This document shows, piece by piece, positions 1 through 7,189 of a stretch of 9,712 bases of DNA; within the stretch, counting starts at the first letter, position 1, and each line of letters starts with the position of its first letter. A model generated the notes under the pieces. It was not told where the DNA came from. It ran no database searches and was given only the letters and a program-made list of their open reading frames with translations. This DNA is from an uncultured Bacteroidales bacterium (GTDB taxonomy: Bacteria; Bacteroidota; Bacteroidia; Bacteroidales; UBA932). The stretch spans positions 1 through 9,712 of the forward strand of contig CAMOIZ010000038.1 in assembly GCA_946616385.1 (NCBI GenBank). Reading direction: 5' to 3'. The position numbers and the translations under genes are program-made.

Positions 1-1
1 G

Positions 2-487
2 GACCTCGGAAACTCTTCCGTGTGCACCGTCAAGGTGAACGACGTCGATCATCCTTTGACTCCTATCCTTGGAACTTGGAAAATGTCTGCTAACAGCTAT
101 TTCAATGGAGACCAGGAATTTGAGGTGACCTTCATTAAGGATAGCAGCGATGATCACATGGTATGGATAGACAATCTGTTTGGCAATGACAGCTGGAAGG
201 GTGATGATATGCTCTACTACGGAAACGTCTCCGACGATCTTACCAGCATAGTTATCCCGCTCGGCCAGGAATCTGAGTACACCCGCACCGATGGAAGCCA
301 TATCGTGCTTTATTCTCTGTCTGCAGATATGTATCTGTACAACACAGGCTCGGTAACTGCTACTGTAACATTTGGCGAGAAGACAACGATTTCGTTCGGC
401 AAAGATTACGGTTTCGCATTCAGGGTCGGCACTGCCAACTCTTACATCAATCTGCTACTTCCTGAGATTACAGGTGTAAAGAAATAA
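2..487 (+). CDS. C-terminal part of a surface lipoprotein-like protein (5' end outside window)
   Basis: The reading frame is open from base 2 with no stop, so this is the 3' end of a longer gene. The GTG at 20 is an internal Val codon, not a credible start. About 161 residues are visible. The first ~18 look like the end of a beta-rich domain. A new domain starts at ILGTW (bases 65-79) and runs to the end, rich in beta strands, aromatic residues and Asp/Gly turns. It resembles the last ~150 residues of the next gene, which begins ILGTY, so both probably end in the same lipocalin-like beta-barrel module. The tail is a short basic end (GVKK). The gene lies 13 nt upstream of the next gene and probably shares its transcript. 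An envelope lipoprotein role is inferred from that paralogue, since the N terminus is not visible. The ligand is unknown. Confidence 0.8.
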   Translation, partial: DLGNSSVCTVKVNDVDHPLTPILGTWKMSANSYFNGDQEFEVTFIKDSSDDHMVWIDNLFGNDSWKGDDMLYYGNVSDDLTSIVIPLGQESEYTRTDGSHIVLYSLSADMYLYNTGSVTATVTFGEKTTISFGKDYGFAFRVGTANSYINLLLPEITGVKK

Positions 488-500
488 AAACTGAACAGTT

Positions 501-2198
501 ATGAAAAAAGTATTATCTATAATTTCCATTGCTGCTCTTGCTTTCGTCGCTTGCACCAAGTTCGAAGCAGAACCTGAGGTAAGCTACGACAAGGCAGACG
601 CCCCCGCCGTCAGCGTGGAGGTCACCGGAGACAATTCGATTGCTCTCGAAGTACTCCCCGGCAGCAATACGGGCTATTATGCCTATGCTCTTCTTGAAGG
701 AGAAGTGGAAGCATCCTCAGTGGATGCTGCCACCCTCCTCGCCGGAAAGGCAGGCGGTCTGAAGAAAGAGACCGCAAGTGCGGCCAAGAAGGATACACTC
801 AAGGCGGCGGTCGGCAGCCTTTATTCCAACACGAAGTATACTGTAGTCGCAGTCGCTTCCAGCAAGGGCACCCAGTCGCTCAGCGAGGTCGTCGCAAAGA
901 CCGTGACCACCACCGACGAGACCGTTCCCGACGTGGACGATTATGATTACGAACTTGACGGCAAGAGCCTGACTTTCTATGTCTATTTCGACGACCCCGT
1001 CGAATTGACGGACAAAGCCCAGTTCACGGTTCAGACCTATGCGGAACTCTATTATGACAGCTCCAAGGATTACCTGCTCAAGCCTCTTTCCCAGACTGTC
1101 GTGTCCAAGGAGAACATCAGCATCGATTCCGACGGCTCCATTGCCATCGTTGTCCCCGAAGACACTTATACTCCGGGCGCTTATGTCGCACTGTTCATCG
1201 GCGAAGGATCTGTAAAGAATGCCGTTGACGCGGTCAATCCCGCATTCAACTACAACGCGATTTACAATTCCAAAACGTCAAAAGGCAAGACGGGCGGACT
1301 TATTGCCAGATATGAGAAAGTCCCGTTCGAGCTCGAGTGTCCTATAGCCGAGGATTCTCTGGTAAAATTCCAGGATCCCTCCGCGCTCGAGATTGAACTT
1401 GCTGCCAAGCTTGAGGGCAAAATCAACCAGCTTGCCGGCTATGGCGAAGGCAAAGTTACCGTTACTGCAGTTCACTCTGTCTCGGGCCGCAAGGTAGAAT
1501 ATACTCTTGAGAACTGGGGTGTAAATAGCACAAAAGACGGTGTCGTTCTCGGACTCGACGAGGCCCCCGACTTCGGATATTATTCGAATTATTCCGTTGC
1601 GGAAGGTGTTGTCAAAGACCTTTATGGTAATGTAAACAAGGAATTCACAATCGAGGAACAGGTGTTCTGCTCCTATGGTTATACCGCAGCCGACATTCTC
1701 GGTACCTACACATTCGCTGGAACCTCTCAGTATGCCGGTGCCCAGGCTGACGACAAGGTCGTGATTGCTCCTTCTGACGACAAGGACTACGATCTGGTTG
1801 TTTACGACCTCTTCAAGTCCACGACCTGCCTTAACGATCTTGACGCGTGGACTCCCGACAGTTTCACCAAGTTATATGCAGATTTCGATTTGGACAGTGG
1901 CGTTCTGACCGTTTACGGTGACAGGATTGGCGTTGGTGTTTATAATGGGAAAGAATACGTTGTCGGTGCACTTGGAGCCGGAGAATACAACGAATTCGTG
2001 TTCAATGTAACCGCACCCGGACAGGCTGTCCTTGGAGGTACTGTTTATATGTATCTCTATAATGGTGGTACTTGGGATCGTGTTACTGCCGGTGCGCTTA
2101 CCCGTACGGCGACGACTTACGCATATACTGAACCCGCAGCACCCTCATCTGCCCCCAAGAAGGTAGCAGGTGCAAAGAATCTGAAGAGCATCCGCTAA
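501..2198 (+). CDS. Surface lipoprotein with FN3-like, Ig-like and C-terminal lipocalin-like domains
   Basis: A 565-residue lipoprotein of unknown ligand. The N terminus is a lipoprotein signal peptide with lipobox FVAC and lipidated Cys at residue 18. The acidic residues just after it (CTKFEAEPE) fit the loose surface-export signals of Bacteroidota lipoproteins. Residues ~33-138 look like a fibronectin type III domain, ending in the typical YTVVAVA strand and a Thr-rich linker. Residues ~145-275 and ~276-390 look like Ig-like or Big-type beta domains. Residues ~398-545 form a lipocalin-like module starting DILGTY, shared with the preceding gene. The tail is Ala/Pro/Lys-rich. No catalytic motif is visible. 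It lies 13 nt after the upstream gene, so it is probably its operon partner, and a strong terminator follows. The start is ATG at 501, which places the signal peptide correctly; no Shine-Dalgarno is seen. Binding or adhesion at the cell surface is inference. Confidence 0.88.
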   Translation: MKKVLSIISIAALAFVACTKFEAEPEVSYDKADAPAVSVEVTGDNSIALEVLPGSNTGYYAYALLEGEVEASSVDAATLLAGKAGGLKKETASAAKKDTLKAAVGSLYSNTKYTVVAVASSKGTQSLSEVVAKTVTTTDETVPDVDDYDYELDGKSLTFYVYFDDPVELTDKAQFTVQTYAELYYDSSKDYLLKPLSQTVVSKENISIDSDGSIAIVVPEDTYTPGAYVALFIGEGSVKNAVDAVNPAFNYNAIYNSKTSKGKTGGLIARYEKVPFELECPIAEDSLVKFQDPSALEIELAAKLEGKINQLAGYGEGKVTVTAVHSVSGRKVEYTLENWGVNSTKDGVVLGLDEAPDFGYYSNYSVAEGVVKDLYGNVNKEFTIEEQVFCSYGYTAADILGTYTFAGTSQYAGAQADDKVVIAPSDDKDYDLVVYDLFKSTTCLNDLDAWTPDSFTKLYADFDLDSGVLTVYGDRIGVGVYNGKEYVVGALGAGEYNEFVFNVTAPGQAVLGGTVYMYLYNGGTWDRVTAGALTRTATTYAYTEPAAPSSAPKKVAGAKNLKSIR

Positions 2199-2221
2199 CA
2201 GGATTCAAATATGATACGATT

Positions 2222-2253
2222 GGATACCCGCATTGTGCGGGTATCCTTTTTTT
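2222..2253 (+). terminator. Strong intrinsic terminator after the lipoprotein pair
   Basis: A perfect 11-bp inverted repeat (GGATACCCGCA at 2222-2232 and TGCGGGTATCC at 2236-2246) encloses a 3-nt TTG loop and is followed at once by seven T residues (2247-2253). This is a textbook rho-independent terminator. It sits 23 nt after the stop codon of the 565-residue lipoprotein gene. The 5' flank is not A-rich, so it should act mainly on + strand transcription. Confidence 0.93.
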
Positions 2254-2263
2254 CTTATATTTG
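2232..2263 (+). promoter_or_regulatory. Bacteroidota-type promoter for the five-gene protease operon
   Basis: TATATTTG at 2256-2263 matches the Bacteroidota primary sigma -7 consensus TAnnTTTG exactly. A 3-of-4 match to the -33 element TTTG (ATTG, 2232-2235) lies 20 nt upstream, within the usual 19-21 nt spacing. The start codon of the first operon gene is 33 nt after the -7 element, giving a leader of roughly 25-30 nt. The -33 element falls in the stem-loop of the preceding terminator. The transcription start itself is inferred. Confidence 0.7.
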
Positions 2264-2296
2264 CATGTTTAACCCAGAACAAAAGCAGTTTGAGCT

Positions 2297-2962
2297 ATGA
2301 AACGTCTACTTTTCCTTGCAGCCATGCTGGCTATGATTCCGGCTGCTGCGCAGACCCCGAGTACAACCTGGCCGTACCTCTACGACAACTTCATCCCCGG
2401 AGTTATCTATATGCAGGATGGAGCCAAGAGTGAGGTGCAGTTGAACGTAAACGTACGCCACGACCGTCTGCATTTCATCGATAAAGAAATCATCAAGGAT
2501 GCCGACCTTTCCAGAGTCCTGGTAGTTACCGCCGGAGACGACAAATACATCCCCGTGGACGGAGAACTGCGCAAGGTGTTCGCCGAGAGCGACAAGGGCG
2601 CTGTGGTTGCTTCGCTTCTGGGCGATTTCGCCGCCCTCCAGGAAACCGGCGGAGGCTATGGTGCATCTTCCGAAACGGCCTCTACCCGCAAGCTTTCTTC
2701 AGTCGAAGTTGACGGACAGGTAAACCAGAACCACATGCTGATCCTGCAGGAGAAGGAGAACGGCGCAGAGTTGAACCTGATAACGACTTACTACCTCATT
2801 CAAGGCAAGAGTTGTATAAAGGCAACGCGCAAGGATGTCGAATCTGTCCTTTCAAATGCTGCAAAAGCAAACTGGAAGGCCTGGCTCAAGGCAAACAAGA
2901 TTAAATGGAAAGACCCCGAGAGCCTTCTCAAGGTCGTTGAATTCATAAGTGACAACAAGTAA
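2297..2962 (+). CDS. Small secreted protein of unknown function, first gene of the protease operon
   Basis: A 221-residue protein. An N-terminal signal peptide (KR, then a hydrophobic stretch, probable cleavage near AAA-QTP at about residue 19) sends it across the inner membrane. There is no lipobox Cys, so it is probably periplasmic or secreted. The mature part starts with an aromatic motif, TWPYLYDNF (~24-32), and continues as a beta-rich section (~35-110). A Gly/Ser loop containing GGGYGASS (~121-128) comes next, and the protein ends in a Lys/Trp-rich helical stretch (KANWKAWLKANKIKWKD, ~188-204). I know this layout, a WPYLY start and a KANKIKWKDP-like end, only as an uncharacterised Bacteroidales family, recalled from memory and unchecked. 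No catalytic motif is visible. Its stop codon directly abuts the ATG of the S8 protease gene (0 nt gap), suggesting joint translation. A role as protease chaperone, inhibitor or envelope partner is only a guess from context. The start at 2297 is favoured by the promoter and the signal peptide. Confidence 0.88.
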   Translation: MKRLLFLAAMLAMIPAAAQTPSTTWPYLYDNFIPGVIYMQDGAKSEVQLNVNVRHDRLHFIDKEIIKDADLSRVLVVTAGDDKYIPVDGELRKVFAESDKGAVVASLLGDFAALQETGGGYGASSETASTRKLSSVEVDGQVNQNHMLILQEKENGAELNLITTYYLIQGKSCIKATRKDVESVLSNAAKANWKAWLKANKIKWKDPESLLKVVEFISDNK

Positions 2963-5608
2963 ATGAAAAGAATCCTGTTCAATTTGATTCTGGCAGGCGC
3001 GCTCGTGATGGGCGGATGCCAGACGAACAACGAAAGGGCGATTGCCGCAGTGCAGAAGGACGGGGGCGCAGAACTCCTGAATGCCTTCGTGCCGGACAGC
3101 GGCCTGCTGCCCTATGTGAGTATAAAAGTTGATGAGAGCTTCGCAGCCGAACTTGAAGCCGCTACAGATACGTCCGGATATGTGAACGTAGCCAAGGTGA
3201 AGAGCGTGCCGGGAAGCGGCATAGTGAGCATGCGCCGTCTCTTCCAGAATGGCGGCAGGTTCGAGGAACGTATGCGCAGATACGGGCTTCATCTTTGGTA
3301 CAAAGTGGAGTACGATGAGAGCGAGAGCGTCACGAAGGCCGGTGCGCAGCTCGACATCCCGGGAGTCGAGATTGTCGAGTTCAACCCCCGCATCGAAATC
3401 GTGGGCAATCCTCAGGTCACGGCCTATGTCGAGCCTCGTGCGGCTGCAGGAGTAACTGCCGCTGCGCCTTTCAACGACCCCATGCTGGAGCGCCAGTGGC
3501 ATTACTACAACAACGGCAGCGCGTCATCTTCCGTGAGTGGATGCGACATCAACGTTTTCCCGGTATGGAAGAACTATAAGACCGGCAATGCCGACATCAT
3601 CGTAGGTGTGGTGGACCAAGGCGTGGATTTCAACCACGAGGACCTCTCCGACAACATGTGGATCAACGAGGAGAAGAAGGGCAATAACCGCTTCGGATAC
3701 AATTTTGCAAACGGTTCTTTCACCGTCAATCCCGGTGACCACGGAACCCACGTTGCAGGCACTATCGCTGCAGTGAACAACAACGGCATTGGCGTGTGCG
3801 GCGTAGCCGGAGGCGATGCAAAAAAGAAGGTGCCCGGAGTCAAGATCATGTCCTGCCAGATTTTCGATGGCACAAAACAGGGCTCCGGCGCTGAAGCCAT
3901 AGTATGGAGCTGCAACAACGGAGCCATCATTTCGCAGAACAGCTGGGGCTCGACCGTTCCCGGCACCACTTCTGCTTCGCTCAAGGCAGCCGTGGATTAC
4001 TTCACCGACAATGCCGGCTTTGACGAAAAAGGCAACCAGGTGGGTCCTATGGCGGGCGGTCTTGTCGTATTTGCCGCAGGCAACGATGATTCCACTGAGC
4101 CTTACGGCTCCGATTACGAACGTATGTATATAGTCGCATCCGTAGGTGCTGACTACAAGCGTGCATACTATTCCAACTATGGCGACTGGGTGCACATTTC
4201 CGCCCCTGGCGGCGATGCCCGCAAAGGCAATCAGATTGTCAGCACCCTCCCCGGCAACAAATACGGTCTGATGCAGGGCACTTCTATGGCTTGCCCTCAC
4301 GTGAGCGGCGTCGCTGCCCTCGTGCTTGCCAACCGCATGGCCAAGGGCTTCAAGAATTCCGACCTCAGGAATCTCCTGAACAAGTCCGCCGTGAAGATCG
4401 AATCTTTCAACAAGGGCATTGCGATGGGCATAGGCCTCGTCAATGCTTACGGCTCCATTGCCGGCAGCGGAGGAAAGGCCCCGGACAAACCTTCCGGCCT
4501 CACGACCACCGCCCAGTCCAACAACGTCACATGCACGGTGACAATCCCCAATGACGATGACGATGTCACGCCGAGTTCGATCTATGTGTATTACAGCACC
4601 TCGAATTTTACCAAGGTGGACGATGTGGCGTTTGCCATGTTCTACGTGAGTGACGATGCCAAGGTCGGCGACACTCTGACAGGCAAGATCACCGGCCTGG
4701 ATTTCAACACCACCTACTATATGGCGGCCCAGTCGGCCGACCTGGCCGGCAACCGTTCCGCCATCACCTCCCGCGTGCAGGTGACCACCGGTGGCAACAA
4801 TGCCCCCGAACTTGCCAAACTTGGAGCGACATCAATCACCATCAAGCCTCACGAGAAGGCATCGATGGACTTCAGCATCACAGAGCCTGACGGACACTTC
4901 TACGACATAGAACTCAAGAAGGGCTCCGCCGGCACGGTACTCGACACCCTTACCAGGAATATGCCCAAGGTCGTAGTCACCGGAGCAGACGCCCCGTCCG
5001 GCAGCTACAAGGACACTCTTGTAGTAACGGATATCTACGGGCTCAGCGTGCAGCAGATAGTGGATTACACCATACTCGAGAATCACAAGCCTTATGTGGG
5101 CAAGTCATTCGAGGATGTCGCATTCGAATCCAAGACGGATCCTACCGTGGTGCTCAACGCCAAGGACTACTTCAAAGACGACGACGGCGAGGATCTTTCG
5201 TACGAAATCTCTCTCAGCAACACCACCGTCTGCAATATGACCTACGCGTCCGGACAGTTCCATCTCACCCCCATGAACTACGGCAACGCCGACATCTCGG
5301 TGACGGGAACGGACGTTAGGGGCGAGAAGGTGTCCCAGTCCTTCAGGGTGCTCATCCGCGACGGCTCCCGCCCCGTGGACCTGTACCCCAATCCGGTAAA
5401 GGATGTGCTGTATGTCCGCACCGGAGAAGCAGGCACCTGGAATGTCCGGCTCATTTCTCCTACCGGAGCTGTTTTCTATGACGAAACAGTGGAGATAGAT
5501 CCTTTCGATCCCGCCAAGGTGGATATGTCAAAGGCTTATCCCGGAGTTTATACCGTCTGCCTTTCCAAGGACGGAAAGGAAGAGAAGTTCAACATTGTAA
5601 AGATCTGA
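2963..5608 (+). CDS. Subtilisin-like S8 serine protease with C-terminal T9SS sorting domain
   Basis: An 881-residue exported endopeptidase. The N terminus is a signal peptide ending MGGC (Cys19), a non-canonical but plausible lipobox. Residues ~35-170 resemble the N-terminal propeptide of Bacteroidota S8 proteases. The S8 catalytic domain covers ~185-500. Asp218 lies in VVDQGVD, where Gln replaces the usual Thr/Ser. His260 lies in GDHGTHVAGT, oxyanion Asn374 in AAGND, and nucleophile Ser441 in GTSMACPHVSG. The triad is complete, so it should be active. An FN3-like domain (~505-612) and two Ig/cadherin-like domains with acidic turns (~613-802) follow. The end (~803-881) matches a type A T9SS sorting domain: DLYPNPVKDVLYV at 806-818, and a terminal strand ending FNIVKI. 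T9SS removes such domains while attaching the protein to the cell surface or releasing it. The gene starts directly after the previous stop, and a PorV/PorQ-family barrel gene follows 4 nt later, in keeping with export through T9SS. Confidence 0.95.
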   Translation: MKRILFNLILAGALVMGGCQTNNERAIAAVQKDGGAELLNAFVPDSGLLPYVSIKVDESFAAELEAATDTSGYVNVAKVKSVPGSGIVSMRRLFQNGGRFEERMRRYGLHLWYKVEYDESESVTKAGAQLDIPGVEIVEFNPRIEIVGNPQVTAYVEPRAAAGVTAAAPFNDPMLERQWHYYNNGSASSSVSGCDINVFPVWKNYKTGNADIIVGVVDQGVDFNHEDLSDNMWINEEKKGNNRFGYNFANGSFTVNPGDHGTHVAGTIAAVNNNGIGVCGVAGGDAKKKVPGVKIMSCQIFDGTKQGSGAEAIVWSCNNGAIISQNSWGSTVPGTTSASLKAAVDYFTDNAGFDEKGNQVGPMAGGLVVFAAGNDDSTEPYGSDYERMYIVASVGADYKRAYYSNYGDWVHISAPGGDARKGNQIVSTLPGNKYGLMQGTSMACPHVSGVAALVLANRMAKGFKNSDLRNLLNKSAVKIESFNKGIAMGIGLVNAYGSIAGSGGKAPDKPSGLTTTAQSNNVTCTVTIPNDDDDVTPSSIYVYYSTSNFTKVDDVAFAMFYVSDDAKVGDTLTGKITGLDFNTTYYMAAQSADLAGNRSAITSRVQVTTGGNNAPELAKLGATSITIKPHEKASMDFSITEPDGHFYDIELKKGSAGTVLDTLTRNMPKVVVTGADAPSGSYKDTLVVTDIYGLSVQQIVDYTILENHKPYVGKSFEDVAFESKTDPTVVLNAKDYFKDDDGEDLSYEISLSNTTVCNMTYASGQFHLTPMNYGNADISVTGTDVRGEKVSQSFRVLIRDGSRPVDLYPNPVKDVLYVRTGEAGTWNVRLISPTGAVFYDETVEIDPFDPAKVDMSKAYPGVYTVCLSKDGKEEKFNIVKI

Positions 5609-5612
5609 TGCG

Positions 5613-6509
5613 ATGAAGAAGATATTGACAATAATCGTAGCCTCCGTATGGAGCGCAGCGTCTTTTGCGCAGGTTCTTCCTTCGCTTTTGGTGAATTCTG
5701 ATCCTCAGGCCATGGGGGCTGCCGGAATCTCTGTCCTTGGCTCTCCGGCCTATGCCCTGCAGGGCTATGCCGCCAGCACCGTCTTTATGGAAGGCACCGG
5801 CTCGGCCGGAGTCAGTTATGGCTCATGGCAGCCGAAAGCGGCTTCTGACAAGATACTCGGAGCATCTGCATCTGTCCGGCTGGGCAAACTCGGCGTGGCG
5901 CTCGAATACAAGAACTTCGCGCAGCCTGCCTACGAGGTCACCGGTATCACCGGCTCCGTGAGCCAGGTGACCCCCAGCTTTACTCCCAAGGAATCTTCGT
6001 TTGCTCTGGGGCTCGGATACCGTATTCTGGATTGCCTGTCCGCTGCAGTGACCGTTCGCAGCACGTCTTCGGTGCTGGCCAGCGATGCCAAGGCATCCGT
6101 GTTCGGAGTGGACGTGAGCGCAATGTATGCAAGTGATGCGCTCCAGGCCGGACTGGCGGTGTGCAATCTTGGCGGTAAAGTCAATTATGGCGAGTCTGAT
6201 TACAAGCAGCCGGCGCTGCTTAAGGCCGGCGCTGCATATGAGGTGATAGAAGGCCTCAAGGCGGCCGCGGAATTTGCATACCTCTTCGAGGGCGCTTTCG
6301 GGGCTTCGCTCGGTGCCGAGTACTGCTATGCCGACATTGTCAGCGCACGTGCCGGATATCATCTCGGCAGCAAGGACAAGGGCCTTCCCTCTTATGCTTC
6401 AATAGGCCTGGGCGCCAAGTACTTCGGCATAGGGCTCAATCTGTCCTATCTGTTGGCATCGGATACTATCGGCGGCAGCTTCCTTGCAGGACTGAGCTAT
6501 AGCTTCTGA
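5613..6509 (+). CDS. PorV/PorQ-family outer membrane beta-barrel protein
   Basis: A 298-residue outer membrane protein. Its signal peptide (MKK, hydrophobic core, cleavage near SFA-Q20) is followed by the family's N-terminal pattern: a short lead, then DPQAMGAAGISV and a section where other members have their Asn-Pro-Ala motif. Repeated amphipathic beta strands run the whole length, and the last residue is Phe (SYSF), the usual C-terminal signal for outer membrane insertion. In well-studied members, PorV carries T9SS substrates from the translocon to the attachment complex, and PorQ works with the sortase complex. This protein is shorter than either (usually about 330-400 residues), so it is probably a paralogue, not the housekeeping PorV. 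It lies 4 nt after a gene for a T9SS-type protease, which makes a dedicated escort role plausible but unproven. The ATG at 5608 is out of frame and stops after two codons, so 5613 is the start. The stop overlaps the next ATG as TGATG. Confidence 0.88.
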   Translation: MKKILTIIVASVWSAASFAQVLPSLLVNSDPQAMGAAGISVLGSPAYALQGYAASTVFMEGTGSAGVSYGSWQPKAASDKILGASASVRLGKLGVALEYKNFAQPAYEVTGITGSVSQVTPSFTPKESSFALGLGYRILDCLSAAVTVRSTSSVLASDAKASVFGVDVSAMYASDALQAGLAVCNLGGKVNYGESDYKQPALLKAGAAYEVIEGLKAAAEFAYLFEGAFGASLGAEYCYADIVSARAGYHLGSKDKGLPSYASIGLGAKYFGIGLNLSYLLASDTIGGSFLAGLSYSF

Positions 6510-7189
6510 TGTGCAGCACCCCCAGAATCGCGGGAGCAATTTGCGCTCTGCTCGTCCTTGCCGCCTGCGTGCGCAGCAAGGAAGAGCCGACCGAACCGAC
6601 CGTGCTCAGGGTGGTGCCGTCGGAACTGAACGCGGAGTCGTGGAAAGCGCATGACATCAGCATAAAGGTAGTCTGCGACCTCGAGGCGACCATCACCCTC
6701 AAGGACGCTCCCTGGGCGGCCATCTCTTCGAACGAAATCACCGGCTCCGGGCAGCGCACCCTGACCATAGCACTGGAGGCGAACGAAGGGGACGAGCCCC
6801 GTACCGGGACACTGTCGGCGTCCTGCGGCTCCTCCGAGGTGAAAGCGCTTTTCACCCAGTTGCCGCTGGGAAGCACCCTGGGTGTATTCAACTACGACGG
6901 CGAAGGTGCTTCCTTCGTCTTCGACGAACTCCGTCATCAGACATCAGTGAGGCGTTATGCCGACGGTACGACCGACTCCCGCATTCTTTCTCCGCTTGAC
7001 GGCAAGTTCTTGATTTTCAAGGGGCTGGATGGCTCTCTCAAGGTAGGGGACCATTCCGGCGCATCTCTTTTCAGCAACGCCATTCCGGGCATGCAGAGTC
7101 AGCGCAGCGTCGATTTCGAGGTCGTGAAGATCGCCGACGGCAAGGCCTGGCTCTCGGAGGGGGATATCCTTTACATCGTGAGATACTGA
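6509..7189 (+). CDS. Lipoprotein with BACON-like domain
   Basis: A 226-residue lipoprotein. The signal peptide ends in a clear lipobox, LAAC, with Cys20. Residues ~30-118 look like a BACON-type Ig fold: VVPSELNAES at the start, a central Trp (APWAAIS), and the closing pattern RTGTLSASCGSSEVKALFTQ. BACON domains are common in Bacteroidota envelope proteins and often serve as spacers or glycan-associated modules. Residues ~120-226 are a compact beta-rich section that I do not recognise (FNYDGEGASFVF, SLFSNAIPG, a terminal ILYIVRY). It shows no catalytic motif. The start at ATG 6509 overlaps the previous stop (TGATG), and its own stop overlaps the next ATG in the same way, so its translation is probably coupled to both the barrel and the metalloprotease. 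An accessory role for the M6 enzyme, such as an anchor, chaperone or self-protection inhibitor, is inferred from position alone. Confidence 0.85.
   Translation: MCSTPRIAGAICALLVLAACVRSKEEPTEPTVLRVVPSELNAESWKAHDISIKVVCDLEATITLKDAPWAAISSNEITGSGQRTLTIALEANEGDEPRTGTLSASCGSSEVKALFTQLPLGSTLGVFNYDGEGASFVFDELRHQTSVRRYADGTTDSRILSPLDGKFLIFKGLDGSLKVGDHSGASLFSNAIPGMQSQRSVDFEVVKIADGKAWLSEGDILYIVRY

Noticed and set aside
20..22. GTG as the start codon of the first gene
   Set aside because: The frame is open upstream to the window edge and the sequence has no signal peptide here, so GTG is an internal Val codon of a truncated gene.
2233..2433. Forward frame of 66 codons starting inside the terminator
   Set aside because: It overlaps the signal peptide region of the secreted protein in another frame and starts in a terminator hairpin.
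3524..4300. Reverse-strand open frame (258 codons) opposite the S8 catalytic domain
   Set aside because: It overlaps the conserved Asp, His, Asn and Ser motifs of the protease, and its own product looks random.
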